Shown in pieces: positions 45,601-58,145 of a DNA stretch of 64,000 nucleotides; position 1 is the stretch's first letter, and every line of letters begins with the position of its first letter. The translations under genes and the position numbers were made by a program. The DNA comes from Onthophagus taurus. Taxonomy: Eukaryota > Arthropoda > Insecta > Coleoptera > Scarabaeidae. A model generated the notes under the pieces. It did no database searches. It was not told where the DNA came from and was given only the letters and a program-made list of their open reading frames with translations. The DNA is taken from assembly GCF_036711975.1 (NCBI RefSeq), contig NC_091976.1:25854001-25918000 (forward strand). Reading direction: 5' to 3'.

Positions 45601-47800
45601 TTAAAATTATACATAATCGTTTTCTTGCCATAACTTCCTTGCTTATTAATGTATTTGATAGTTTTATATCGTAAATGAAATCTTACTCAATAAGAAAGTG
45701 AACGAGGTATGATATGTTTCAGTAGAATTTCTAAGATATCTATAATTATGTAACCCAAAAGTGTTTGAAATTGACTAAAATACAAGGATAAATCTTTTCT
45801 ATGATAACTTTTGAAAAAATCAAGATATTTTAGTGATCTATATGTTAAAAGAAAACTTAATCAATGCGCATTCTAACGTGATATGATATGAAAAGATCAC
45901 ATTTATGGAATCATCGTTAATAAGTCCTCAATATCATCTTAAAATGGTTTAAAATTATACATAATCGTCACCTTGCCATAACTTCCTTGCTAACCAATGT
46001 ATTTGATAGTTTTATATCATAAATGAAATCTTAATCAATAAGAATCCCAACGAGGTATGATATCTTTCAGTGTAATTTTTAAGATATCCATAACTATGTA
46101 ACCCAAAAGTGTTTAAAATTGGCTAAAATAAGTAGGATTATCTTCTTTACGATAACTTTTGAGCAAATTAAGATATTTTAATGATCCATATCTTAAAATA
46201 AAACCTAATCAATACAGATTTCAACACAATATGATATGGTTAGATTGCATTTGTTTTCTTATCGTTGTCAAATCATCAATATCAGCTTAAAATGTTTTAA
46301 AATTACACATAAATGTTCCCTTGCCATAACTTCCTTGTGAATCAATGTATTGGATAGTTTTATATCATAAGTGATATCTTAATTAATAAGAATCCCAACG
46401 AAGTTAGATATGTTTCCGTGGAATTTCTAAGATATCTGTAACTAAGTTACTCAAAATCGTTCTAAATTAGCCAAAGAAAAGTCTAAATCTTTCCTATGAT
46501 AACTTTTGAAAAAATTAAGATATTTTGGTGGTCCATATCTTAAAAGGAAACTTAATCAATACTAATTTTAACGTAATATGATATGGTGAGACGGTATTTG
46601 TTGAATCATCGTAGATAAGAAATCAATATAAACTTAAAATGGTTTAAAATTATGAATAATCATCCCCTTGCCATAGCTTCCTTGCGAATCAATGTTTTTG
46701 ATAGGTTTATATCATATATTAAATCCTAATTGATTAGAATCCCAACAAGGTATGATATGTTTTAGTTGAAACAGTTCAAAATTGGTTAAAGTAAGTAGAT
46801 TTATCTTCTTTATGATAAGTTTTGAACAAATTAAGATATTTTAGTGATCCATATCTTAAAAGAAAGCCTAATCAATATGGATTGCAACGCAATATGATAT
46901 GGTTAGATTGCATTTGTTATCTTATCGTTACCAAATCTTCAATATCAGCGTAAAATGGTTTAAAATTATGTGCAGCTACTCCTTGTCATAACGTCTTTAT
47001 AAATAAATATATTGCATTGGATTATATCACAAATGATATTTTAATTAATAAAAATTAAAACGAGTTATGATATGTTTCTATTGAAGTTATATAATATCTT
47101 CAACTAAAATTTCAAAATCAATTACAAATTGCCTAAAATTTAATGGTTAATGTCCTATTCGATATCTGTTAAATAAATCAACATATTTTGGTGATCTGTA
47201 TCTTAAAAGATTTCCTAATTAATATGGATTCCAACCTAAGATGTATGATGAAATCGTATTTGTCGCTTCATTGTAGTATGATCAACTATAAGCTTAAAAT
47301 TGTTTAAAATTAACTTTTGTTTGTTCTTTGCCATAACTTCTTTACCAATTAATACATTTCATGGAATAATATCACTAATGATATCTCAATTAATAACGAT
47401 TTAGATAAGGTATGATATGTTTCCGTTAAATTTTTAAGATATATGTTATTAAGTTGCACAAAACAGTTAGCGAGATATGAGTTTTGAATAAACTAAGATA
47501 TTTTAATGATCTATATCTTAAAAGAAGCCTTAATCAAAGTGAATTGTTACTTAATATGAATTAAATTGTCATAGTCAGGTAATCAATATCAGCTTAAATT
47601 AGTTCAGGATTCCAACGAAGTATAAAATGTTTCAGTTAAATTTTTTAGATAGATAAATCGAGATCTTTCAATGACCCATATCCTAAAAGAAAGCTGAACC
47701 GGAATATACGTGTAGGTTGGATCATCAATATTAACTTAAATTGGATTAAAATGATTGTGTAAATCAAGGTTTATCAAATGATGAATCAAAGATATTTTAA
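42700..47800. repeat. Dimeric satellite, 348-bp unit of two related 174-bp halves
   Basis: GGTATGATATGTTTCAGTGG recurs about every 348 bp (43271, 43620 variant, 43968, 44315, 44660, 45009 and so on). Each unit has two halves that begin ATCAATA-GATTCCAAC or ATCAATAAGAATTTTAAC and end ATCTTAAAAGAAAACTTA or ATCATAAATGAAATCTTA, so they share an ancestor. The best-kept units lie at 42950-45900; from about 46050 to 47800 copies decay steadily. Identical 71-codon ORFs at 43263 and 44307 (minus) are repeat sequence. Confidence 0.93.
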
Positions 47801-47819
47801 GATATTCAAATATTCATAA

Positions 47820-48115
47820 TGGTGGAATAGAAATTTGTCTGGTGCAACTGTAGAAGTTGGTATTGCGGAACGGACCCGGTGTAAATGGTGGTACGGATGT
47901 TGCGTGGACCTGTCAAGTGTCCACGTGGGTGGACCAGTGTTCTATCCGCGTTTTTACCCCGTCTCCTATCCCTACCAAGTCCATTCTCTGCTCGTTCTTC
48001 TCGCTCTTATTCCTCCTCCTTTTACTCCTTCTTCTTTTCTAAACTCTCAATGCAAGGAGTACCTCTCGAAGCTGAAATCGCAAACCTTTCTAAAGAAACA
48101 GTTCTGCTCTAAACA
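47820..48115 (+). other. GC-richer fragment with overlapping ORFs, origin unknown
   Basis: Three plus-strand ORFs (47835-48122, 47857-48042, 47885-48112) overlap in different frames over sequence that is CT-rich at its end (CTCGTTCTTCTCGCTC). It differs in base content from the satellite on its left. It may be a LINE 5' region; no motif supports a gene. Confidence 0.25.
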
Positions 48116-49990
48116 TATTTAACTATGCACGGTAAACATATTAGGCCTTATTTGAAAATTATATACAGAGAATTAAAAAAAAATGAAATGAAACTAAGAA
48201 TTATTCGTAAATTAATTTTTATATTTTTATTGTATAATCTTTAATGAATGAAGTAAGCTTTCGAAAATTCTAATTATTTTCAAACATACCGTTGAAATCG
48301 TCATAGCTTAATTTTTTAATTAAGTCGTAATGATAATAATAATAAATATATTGCATTAACGATCGAAATAGAAGTCGGAAAATCATCCATACTCGGCTTC
48401 GTTTTCAATGATAAATCTAAATTTTTATCACCTTATCGTCTGAGCCTAGGTATAAAATACACAATGACTATTTTTTTGTTTACAATGGGGAATATTTTTA
48501 TTTACAAAACGTATCAGAAAATCGTTCGACTTTTTTTAAATAGGAATCGTAAAAAAGTAAAAATACTTCGATTCCTTTACAAAGAAACAATTAAGATGTC
48601 TAATACTAAGCAATTAAGAGTTATTATTTTTATAACAAAATTAATAACAAAAATTTTTTATTATAACTACAATATTTTAGAAAGAATCACTTCCGTTGCC
48701 TATTTATTTACAGATTCAAGATTGTTCTCAATTCTATACTTATTTAAAACTTAACAGGAACAAGAAATATAAAGAAAATACATTTCTTTTTCTTTTTTTA
48801 GTAATTTATAATATCAACAACAGGGAGTTTAACTAACAATTCAATAGTATACACAGTTTTGGACACGAGATATTTTTCGATATCAACTCAAAAACTTTTT
48901 ACTTTGAGAATCGATGATGAAAAATGAGGATAAAAGAATCTCATGTCCAAAAGTAAAAAAAGTTAGTTAAAAGTTTAATTAAAACTTTACTTAATTTACT
49001 TAAAAGTCTATTAAAAGTAAAAAAGTCTTTTCAACCTTAATAATCGTATAAACAAGGATTTTTTTTTTAAATTGATTGGTTTTATAAAAGATATGAGTTT
49101 AATTTATTACTTTGTTTGCGGTTATGATATTTTAATTCCGACCAAATTGACCTGAAATTTAATTCTGAATGAGGTTGGTCCTTCACCTGTTATTTTAATT
49201 ATTTTGGGATATGTTTTTATTTTGGAAAAAACCACAAAAAAATGAAATTATTGGTCCTAATAAACACATTTAGTGACTTCACCATCGTAATTCGGTTGCA
49301 TTCAATTATTAGTCTGATTAAGTGTACTTTTTTTGGTTTCTTTTTATTTATTTATTTTTTTTTTATTTGGAGATCACAGATAAGAGGCACTCCGTAAGAA
49401 AATAAAATAATTTAAAACATGAAAAATTCAATTTAAGCTGTAAAGTTTTAATGAAATTAACGCAAACGCCGATACACTGTGGTCTAAATTTGTAATCAAA
49501 ATTATTTGTTCATTATCTTATATCATTTCAAATTGTTCTGGGCAATAGACGTTCTTAATTAAGCAATTATAACAAATTTTAAGTCAGTTTCCACCACTTT
49601 GGACTTCGATGGAATTGATGGTAGCTACATGCCAATAAGTCAAAAAACTTTTCAACGACATAACTCTGCATAATTCAGTACACATCACATTTTTTGTCGG
49701 ATCCAACATCACCAATTTTGCGAATATGTTTCAACACCAAACCAATCCTTTATGATGTCGTGTTAACTTCCCATTTAAAATTATCCGTAATTCCACATAC
49801 AGAGTACTCTATAGTGTTATACAGAGTATTCCACGTATGATTGCGTTCGATTTATTTGAGGTTGGTAGTAAAGTAGTGGATATTGCTGTTTAGTTGTGTT
49901 AGATATGAAGGGATATTTTCTAGGTACATTGTTTTGTCATATTGTAGGGGATCATAAATCATGTATAAAAAGTTTAAATAGACCCCTACT
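48116..49990. other. AT-rich intergenic, nothing recognised
   Basis: Long A and T runs, no convincing ORF, no repeat family I can name. A 96-codon ORF at 48464-48754 has biased, lysine/isoleucine-rich content expected by chance at this base composition. Confidence 0.4.
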
Positions 49991-49999
49991 ATCCGTAAA

Positions 50000-50822
50000 A
50001 AAAGGCAAGGCCCCTCACTTTAGAGATCGATATCTTCGTAACCGCTCGATGGAAAAAATTGCGGTAAAGTTTATTGTAATCAGTGAACATTTCTGCGTAT
50101 AACATATTAATTTGGAAATTTTCGGGTACGCGGTTTTTGTTTTAAGTGAAAAAAGTACCCGATTTTATGCCAACAACTTTGGCGATTTTTTGTGCGTTCT
50201 AGAGAGGACGTCGCGCCTTATTTCTTTATGTAGGTAAGATAAAGGCGCGACGTACTGTCTGGGACGCACGATCTGTGCCGATTGGACAGAACCCTCCTCT
50301 CCCCGCATAACTTATTTCTGTTTCTCTTTAATTTGTAATGCCATTTAATCGCTCTTAAAAAATTAGGGAGCTTTAATTTTGAAAAACTGATAACGGAATC
50401 TGACAACCAACATTATTTGGCATATTATGGTCAAATCCGCGAGGAAATCCACCCAGCCGTTTTCGACATAACGGCGTCTTACTAAACCGCGATTTTCCGC
50501 GAAAATGTATGGAATATCGAAAAAATAAAATATGTCACTCATTACGAACACATTAGGCTACAACCTGTTCAAAATTAAAATTTTTTCATACGATTGTTTT
50601 CGAGAAAAAAAATCGCAAAGTTGACAAAGTTGCCGGTACCGTAAAAAATCGGGTACTTTTTTCATTTAACTCGCGATAAAAAGAAAACCGTGGATTCGAA
50701 AACTTTCAAATTAACATATATTACGTAGAAATGTTCAGTGATTACAACAAACTTTGTCGCAATTTTTTTTATCGAGTGGTTGCGAAGATATCGATCTGTA
50801 AAGTGGGGGTCCTTGACTTTTG
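50000..50822. mobile_element. Foldback element with about 190-bp imperfect inverted arms
   Basis: The left arm (about 50000-50195: CAAGGCCCCTCACTTTAGAG, ATCGATATCTTCG, GAAAAAAGTACCCGATTTT) pairs with the right arm (about 50605-50822: AAAATCGGGTACTTTTTTC, CGAAGATATCGATCTGTAAA). In the loop, a second hairpin pairs ACGTCGCGCCTT (50208-50219) with AAGGCGCGACGT (50242-50253). The ORFs inside (49896, 50218, 50363, 50731) follow the arms and look non-coding. Confidence 0.75.
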
Positions 50823-51137
50823 TTCTAGCTATCTAGCTTCTAGCATCTTTTATGCTACATGTTACAAAATTACAAAGTCGTTGACAAAAATATCCTCTCT
50901 GTTGTATCTTCGCACGCATTTTTCATGATTTCTTCTTTGTCTGCCTTCCAGATCATGGAAATGTTATTCTAATAGCTGCATAATCCAAGATTAGGTTTAT
51001 GTCTCTTTCTATGTCAGCTTATTGTTTTCAAGTTATTTTTTATTCCATGTCTGTTAGTTATTCATCAATTTCCATCATTTATTTTTTAATACAAGTTGGA
51101 TTTTCAGTTTTCGTTTACTTTATGGGCAGCCCCATAT

Positions 51138-51671
51138 AGGTTGGATTCGATTGGATTGGTTGGGGTTGGGTTCGGTTATAATCCTTTATGCCGCTCCTGC
51201 ATGTAAAGGGACAATGAGCCTGGCAGCTAATAACAAGCATGAAAGCATGGATAAATAAGTATGGACTACTGTGACCCAGGCATTTACTTGTCATGAGGTA
51301 TTTGGGATTTATTTAAATGAGATACAAAAGGCTGAAATGGATGAGATACACTCTTTGACTGACGGGAATTTAATGCTGCAAGAAAAAAAAGCTGAAGAAA
51401 CATGCAGGTGCAGGTTGCGAAAAGAAAGTATAGTTTTACTGATGCTGGAAGCGGAGGAAAAATGAAGCCCTGTGACCGACTATTTGAGGGAGGTAATGAG
51501 GAAAAGGGAACGCGATGAAAAGTTGCGACAAGTCACTCCCAAGCAACGCCCTTCCAGCGGTACCACACGCACGGCCAAAGCGCAGAAGATTTCCACTAAC
51601 TTCAAGTCCTCTGCACCAAAAAAAGGTTTGTGATGTGTTGAGTTGCGTTGGGTTGTGTTGGGTTTGGTTAG
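51138..51671 (+). mobile_element. R1-like LINE C-terminal fragment between pentamer runs
   Basis: The plus-strand frame ...LMLEAEEK followed by TDYLREVMRKRERDEKLRQV matches the charged C-terminal tail of the LINE relics at 24.1-26.2 kb. It is preceded at 51138-51176 by GGTTGGATTCGATTGGATTG and TTGGGGTTGGGTTCGG, and followed at 51636-51671 by TTGAGTTGCGTTGGGTTGTG. Both flanks are (TTGGG)-like. Nothing certain at 50830-51130. Confidence 0.55.
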
Positions 51672-51719
51672 ATTCACTACAAATTAACTACTTGTGCTGT
51701 ACAAGTGAGTCAATGTAGA

Positions 51720-52330
51720 AGCGAGGAGATTATAGGATACAACAGGAATAATGTCGGACCTGATAAAGATGTTACGAAGAAATATAGAGCAGAACACGAA
51801 AAGGGAAATTAAAGATGCATTGGGTAAACCCCAACGATTGGCGGAAGTTATAGGAAGAACGAAGATTGATTAATCCATAAGGAGCAAAGTAGACGCCAAG
51901 CAATCTGAAAGGGGGGAAAGAAATGTGCACTGAGGACACATAAACCCTAACAGAGAAAAGTGGGGGAACAAGATGATGAAATACAGAAGGCGACTACATA
52001 CGAAGACTGGAAAAGTTTTAAGCAAACTCGATTTGGCAGAAATCAGCTAAAATAAAAGTGATAATGGTCGAAGCAACATAAGAAGTTCTACTGAGTTATC
52101 TCAGAAGCAGTAAAAACCTTGAAAGAATAGACACATCAAGAAAAATGTATATCTATAAAGAAAATGGTAGGAATAATAGTCAGGCCAATAGCAAATAGAG
52201 TCGAAATCTAGTAGGAAGAAAGGATACAAGAAAGCAAATGAAAAATCTACGAGGAAACTGGTATAGAAACAAAAAGAAGAGTATAAAATTATATAGCTAA
52301 TTTCGTATCTATAAAGATGGACTATCTTGC
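51720..52330 (+). mobile_element. Possible LINE ORF1 or linker fragment
   Basis: A purine-rich plus strand reads DLIKMLRRNIEQNTKREIKD, then broken lysine-rich frames (SERGERNVH-like). The style resembles coiled-coil ORF1 of R1/jockey LINEs, but no zinc knuckle is visible. It sits between LINE fragments. Confidence 0.3.
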
Positions 52331-52702
52331 TTTACATTTGTTAACGGATATGATTAGTTTTTCTGCATCTTCATCATTTCCGTAACCCTCGGCAGATGAT
52401 GGTTAGTGCTTTGTGTCATAACGTTACCTTTCGGAGTTAATCTTCAGATCATCAGATTGCAAGAGTCCATACATAACTCAACTTTCCATTAATAGCCCTT
52501 CCTTTTTTGTTAGCAGAATTAGTTCTTTCTACTCTTGATGTTTTTGCCGTATTATTATTGTAACACGTAAATACAACATTTCCATTCTTTCATACAAAAA
52601 TCGTTTGGTACGTCTTTCTGGTCACTTAACATTCTTCAGAGTGGATCAGAAAATAATATAATATAAATACCTCCCTTATGGTGTCAAATTGCTACAAATT
52701 AC

Positions 52703-53157
52703 TGGGTTAGGTTGGGTTGAGTTGGGTTGGTGCTATAAACTTCTGCACCAATTTGAACCTACAAAAGGGGCAGAAAGGTGCATCATAAACATTTTCACAG
52801 ACAGTTGGACCACCCTAAAGGCAATTCAGGCCTACACGTGTGATTCCGCACTGATCAGAGAGTGTACTAGCAAGCTGAGAGAACTCGTTAGGGGCAATGA
52901 TGTTATTCTATGGTGGGTTTCAGGTCACTGAGACATTGAGGGTAATGCGAAGGCGGACAAGATGGCCAAATAGGCAACGAAAACGCCCTAAAAAAGCCAC
53001 CAGGATTTTTTGACACCTACCTACGTAAAGGAACAAGACCTTGGAGCAATACTAAGGTTCATTAAGGACCTACATTTGCCCTAAAGTTTTAGAGGGCTAC
53101 CCGCTCTAGCGACCCTCAGCCCGACAGCAAGAATAATAATAGGTTAGGTTGGGCTGA
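52703..53157 (+). mobile_element. LINE RNase H fragment between pentamer runs
   Basis: The plus-strand frame reads INIFTDSWTTLKAIQAYTCD, then VILWWVSGH and, after a stop, DIEGNAKADKMAK: the RNase H core (D-S..A...I / W..GH.GI.GNE.AD). It is bracketed by GGGTTAGGTTGGGTTGAGTT (52704-52723) and TAGGTTAGGTTGGGCTGAG (53140-53158). RNase H of I-clade type; RT is absent. Confidence 0.7.
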
Positions 53158-53159
53158 GT

Positions 53160-54960
53160 CCACCTATGACGATTAAAAGATTTGATTTCCTTTTCTGTAT
53201 TTTGAACCCATCTCCAATGTACACGTAGTACACGTCACACTATTCTTTGGATTTAATGTGTCATATGTTTACTCTCAGCCTAATTTGTACAGTGTACGCC
53301 ATCTTAGTTAACCATGCCGTAAAGCAGCATGTAATGTTTCAGTTTTTCACTTCTGTAGAAATCTTTGCAGACGTTCCAACAAAACATATGATTTTCACGT
53401 TTTTGAAAAACTTATTCCATCATCAAATTAGTCTTTACTTATTTTGCAAAAACCGGTATAAAGTTCTGGTAAATTTTTGCCATATCAGACTAATTATACA
53501 TATAAGAATGAATGTAAATATAAATAAGTTTTAATTTTTGATTAAATTTTTAGACCACAGTGCGACATCTATTGGGCAAAATCCCACTCGTTAATTTAAA
53601 TAGTACAAAGAACTCTGTTCGGCGTAATTTCATTTTCAAAAATTTTTTTGTTAAGAAGATAATTTTTATTTTGGACCCTATTAATCTACGAATAGTTTTT
53701 TTACGTTCGTAATAAGCAGACGAATGATTTATATTTGTTTAGTTCAAATTCAGAAGTCGCGTTATCAATTAGATATTAATTTAATAAATAGCTAGGTATG
53801 TATATTTTTTGTTGTGATAGAATTGCACCTAAAAAGTATTAATGTGTTTTGTGTATGTATAATTTTTATAATTTCATATTTTAAATAGTATTAAATATAA
53901 AGTGCTTTTTTTGTTGTTGTTTTTTTTAAACATTTCATTATTATAATACAAAATTCGTGTTTATTTTTAAATTTTATACAGAGAGGAATTAATTAATTAA
54001 AAATATATTCGTTTAAGGTTTTTTATGCTTTTTTTAAAAAAGGGGGTTAATCTTTTTAGCTTTGTTAATCGATGAATCTTTACGTATATCACAATTAGAT
54101 ATATTAGATTTTTTTTTAATAATAAATTATTTTAAATCTAGAATTACTACGTCTAAAATTATTGGAGATACAATTACAACGACGTAAGGATAAAAATAGA
54201 TTGTCTCTATTAAAAGTAAATATTCATCGATTATTTTTTTTTTGTTAACCCGTCTTTTTAATTTATTAATGACACTGTTTGTTAATATCAATTCAACAAG
54301 TCAATATTTCCCTAAGATTAGATAGAAAAAATTAATCGAAAAAACGAAACGCCCTACGCGGTCTTTTGTATAATAAAGAGGCACAATCTATACAATATTG
54401 TAGAATAGTCGTTTTTTTCCTAGAAACTTTTAAACCTACAATTTTTTTTTTAATATTTATATTTTTGGTTACTTCGTACGATATAGTGTGCCCAATTTAC
54501 CATGATAAGTTTTACCCTTAATACTAAATATGTAAATCTATATTGACTACCTTTACAAAAAGAAATTGTGACGCAGTTCGTTTGGAGGCGTTAAATTATG
54601 ATTTGTATTTTTGATGAATTTGAGTACATTATCGAGTGCACGTTTAAATAACACATTTTGGAAGACACTACTTTTTATTTTTAGAATTGCTTTTTATTTA
54701 CATCATTGAAATATATTTTTTGTAAAGCACTGTTTGTTAATTGCACTGCCCAACACAATTTATTTTTCTCATCAACCATTACGTGTAGTTTATGTTGTTT
54801 AAATTTGTTCCATCACGTCAGGATTTTGAGAAATTCTTTTAAATAGCTTTTTTACAAGTATATTAAATTTTACAGAATTTTAAAGCAACTTTTTTATAGG
54901 AAAAATTTAGGTCTAAAAATTAAAAATCAAGACCAGGAGAGCTGTTACTCTGAGAACAGC
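53160..54960. other. AT-rich intergenic, nothing recognised
   Basis: Very AT-rich with poly(T) and poly(A) runs. No transposon signature, no plausible exon. An ORF at 53247-53534 has no family signal. It could be distal 3' UTR or flank, but no gene end is in reach. Confidence 0.4.
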
Positions 54961-55329
54961 GCTATGCCACTTGCAAGACCTATGATTTGGCATGAACAAA
55001 CGGATCATTTGTCTAATTGCTACTTTTGCTGCATGAAAACTTTGGGGTTCTCCAACAAAAATAAGAAAAAGATTAGTTACGATAGTGTCTTCTGCTACTC
55101 GTCCAGTACCTCATTCAGAAACCTTGCCAGTACCAAGACATATTAGGTGTGTTGAGCGAAGAATATGCCATTACAGAAGCAGAACAACAAATTTCCGAGT
55201 TATCGACCAAGGATGATGAATATTTGCCATCTCAAGAGGACGAACCTCACTTAGTAAATCAATCAGAATTAAATGAATTTATTCGAGATATAAATTTGTC
55301 AAAATCTCAAGCAGAAATACTAGTATCAA

Positions 55330-57380
55330 CATATTTCTGCGTAATTTTTTGTACCATTTCTGTTTTGCCATTAGAAAAAATACTGGATTGATGAAGCGAA
55401 ACACTTTAACCAACTTATTAATGACGTTATTTAAGTCTGGCAACAGATGTGGGGAGGTCATGGTCATACTTTGCCTTCCTCTCCTACTTTATCTCCAAAA
55501 TAGAGAAAATATAAGTTGTGGCAAAAGTTCCTCCCTAATTTGGAAGATAAACGGCAAGTCGTAACATGTTCATTCAAAAACGGGTAAAGGGGATGCAGTG
55601 GAAAGAAGTGATACATGATCGTGAGACGCGGTATGTCAGTGACGCTAAAGACCACAGTGGGAGTAGTCGATTGCTGCTTTTAGAGGAAGTGCACTGCGTC
55701 ACATAAGATCTAAGTGAGTATTACTGCTTTGATTTTTTGTTTAAGTGTTTATGGTTATTTTTAATAAAGGTAGTTAGAAATCGGTGCCCAATTTCAAGAA
55801 TTCACAATTTACAACTTTCTTGTGAAACTCCAATGGACGATTGCTCTAGTTTAGAAAATAACAAATCTTTCAAATTTTTCTTAAAACTTCAAGTTTTATT
55901 TCTTGAAAATCATATATATTATGAAACCGTTCGAATTTGTTTATCAAAATACGTGTGAATCATTTTTGACACTTTGCAAAGGCATCTGAGTCGCCGAACA
56001 TAATGCGAGCCGTAGGGTTTAACAAACCACAACTAGATCTTTTTGTATGATAACTTGGAAAAACTGATGACACAATAGAAATTTCAACCTTGTGATGAAA
56101 CTGGAGTGAACTGCGTGCATAAACATTAAAAAGTTCTTGCTCCGAAGGCTGTACGTCAAGTAGGAAAGCTTACTTCTGCCACTTCTGAAGTGGCCACTTC
56201 TGGCCACTTCATACCGCCATTTTTTGTATTTCCTAGGCAAAGGATGAATGATCGGCTCATGATTAATGCTCCAGCCGAAATCGTAGGCTCTCAAGATGAA
56301 TAGTGATTTTTTCTTACAATGGTTGCAGCTATTGGCGATTGGTTGCAGTTGGTACTGTACTGTAAGGTACTGTTAGACGACCAGTGTAGCAATAAGACAC
56401 TGGCGGTCATCAATTTTTGCCGAGAAAACAACATTTATTTGATAAGCATACCACCACACACCAGCCATAAACTACAACCACTAGACACAACATTCATGAA
56501 GCCATTTAAGACTACCTACAACCAACGATGCGAGATGTGGATCAGAGCATCTCGTATAACCGAGTACAATATTGCTGGTTTGGTCAATGGGTTCAAATGT
56601 ACAGGAATTCACCCATTCAACAGACATATATTTTCTGACCTGGGTTATTTGCCTGCAGACGTGACCAATATTCCACTAGAAGAGCCAGGAACTTTAAACG
56701 CACCAGCTTGCACCGGGGAAGATTCCGTGTATTTTACTGATTTGGCCTTTGCTGGTAGCTCATCAACTTTCTGAGCTGCAGAATTGTCTAACAACCAACT
56801 ATCAGCAGTCCCAAGCCATCAAAGAACTTTGATCCAAATATTGTCCAGATTGTCCATAATTTATCCCCATTGCCCGATGCTTCCAAAAAACGGTCAGCGG
56901 CTCGGAGGAAAAAAAATGTGAAAAAAATTGAAATTCTAACATCATCACCGTACAAAATTGCCGTTGAAGAAAAAGAGAATGAAAAGAATGATAAAGACAA
57001 AAAGAAAAGGTTGGGAAAAAGGTTTAAAGCAGCAATAGGCGAGAAGTGGAAAAGCAAAGAAGGTAACATTGGAAGAACTATTTGCGTAGTGTGCTTAGAG
57101 GACCACAACGAAGACTGGATACAGTGCTCCAACTGTAGAGGGTGAGCTTATGAAGAATGTGCAGACATCCCTGAGTGTTCAGAGAGCTGTATATGCGATA
57201 GATGCAGGATGTTTTGAAAATGTCCGGTACTAAGTGCCGCTTGCAATGGTTGCAGTATTTGTTACCAAACTTTAACAAAGAAAAGAAATCTGAAATTTAG
57301 ATTTGAAGCGTAGATCACCAACTACGCTTCATTCTTGGGATGCTGACATCCAACGGAATTTGTAGATTTCTGGCTGCGTG
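55330..57380 (+). mobile_element. pogo/Tigger-family transposon relic with a PHD-like C-terminus
   Basis: Across stops and shifts on the plus strand: ESPNIMRAVGFNKPQLDLF (about 55987), VATSGHF-like, FPRQRMNDRLMINAPAEIVG (about 56230-56290), then an open frame 56319-56774 with NIYLISIPPHTSHKLQPLDT, the DDE region after the second Asp. The C-terminal part (56870-57215) is lysine-rich and ends in CVVCLEDHNEDWIQCSNCRG, then ECADIPECSESCICDRC, a PHD-like Cys cluster known in some insect pogo elements. It splits the neighbouring ORF element and is flanked by a 114-bp direct duplication of it. Confidence 0.8.
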
Positions 57381-57984
57381 GATGAATATTTGCCATCTTA
57401 AGAGAACGAACCCCACTTAGTAAATCAGTCAGAATTAAATGACCTTATTCGAGATCTGAATTTGTCAAAATCTCAAGCAGAAATACTAGGATCTAGACTT
57501 CAAGGATGGAAGCTGTTAGCTCTAGGTACTCATATTTCCGTGTATCGTAATGGCCAGAAAGAACTGTCACAGTATTTTTTAATCAAAGAAGATTTTTCAT
57601 TCTGCAATAATGTCGATGACTTGATGCTGACAATAATAAGCATAACCCAGAAGAATGGCGTCTTTTTATCGGTGCTTCGAAATTGAGTTTGAAAGCTGTT
57701 CTTCATATAGAAAAACTTTATCCATTCAACCCGGTTGGCCACGGAGTCCATATAAAGGAAACTTATGAAAATATGACTCGTCCTCTTGACAAAATTAATT
57801 ACAAAGTCTAAAATGGCATATCAGCGCTGACCTCAAAGTTGTAACCTCAAAATTCCTACTATGTTATTAAAGATTGGCCAGTCACAGCTCAGTGTTCCTG
57901 GACAAAAGAATATACTGCATAATGCATTGGTGTGCATAATATCGTGTCTAAAGGATATTGTTTGTAGCTCGCGATATGTAAGGA

Positions 57985-58145
57985 GTCGCTCAAGATCGAG
58001 GTTCAGTTCTTTTTATACTTCGGGTACAGAATAGTATGGTTTTGTTTGGTTAAGCTGAATCATAACAATTAATACCATATCAACCCAAAGCTGCTCAATA
58101 CATTACAGCGCCTCGTTCGCAGCCGACCTTGGCTAAACATGATGC
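57985..58145. repeat. Dispersed repeat copy A (second copy at 61810-61975)
   Basis: GGTTAAGCTGAATCATAACA, CATATCAACCCAAAGCTGCT, TACAGCGCCTCGTTCGCAGC and GACCTTGGCTAAACAT match 61877-61970 closely. Here it interrupts the transposon-like ORF and is flanked by a duplicated piece of it (57872-57932 and 58208-58270, sharing CCTGGACAAAAGAATATACT). The class is unknown. Confidence 0.65.

Noticed and set aside
48464..48754. 96-residue membrane-like protein
   Set aside because: Very AT-rich, composition-driven ORF with no motif, start context or neighbour support.
56870..57145. Independent PHD-finger gene
   Set aside because: It follows the pogo DDE region directly, and such Cys clusters occur at the C-terminus of insect pogo elements.
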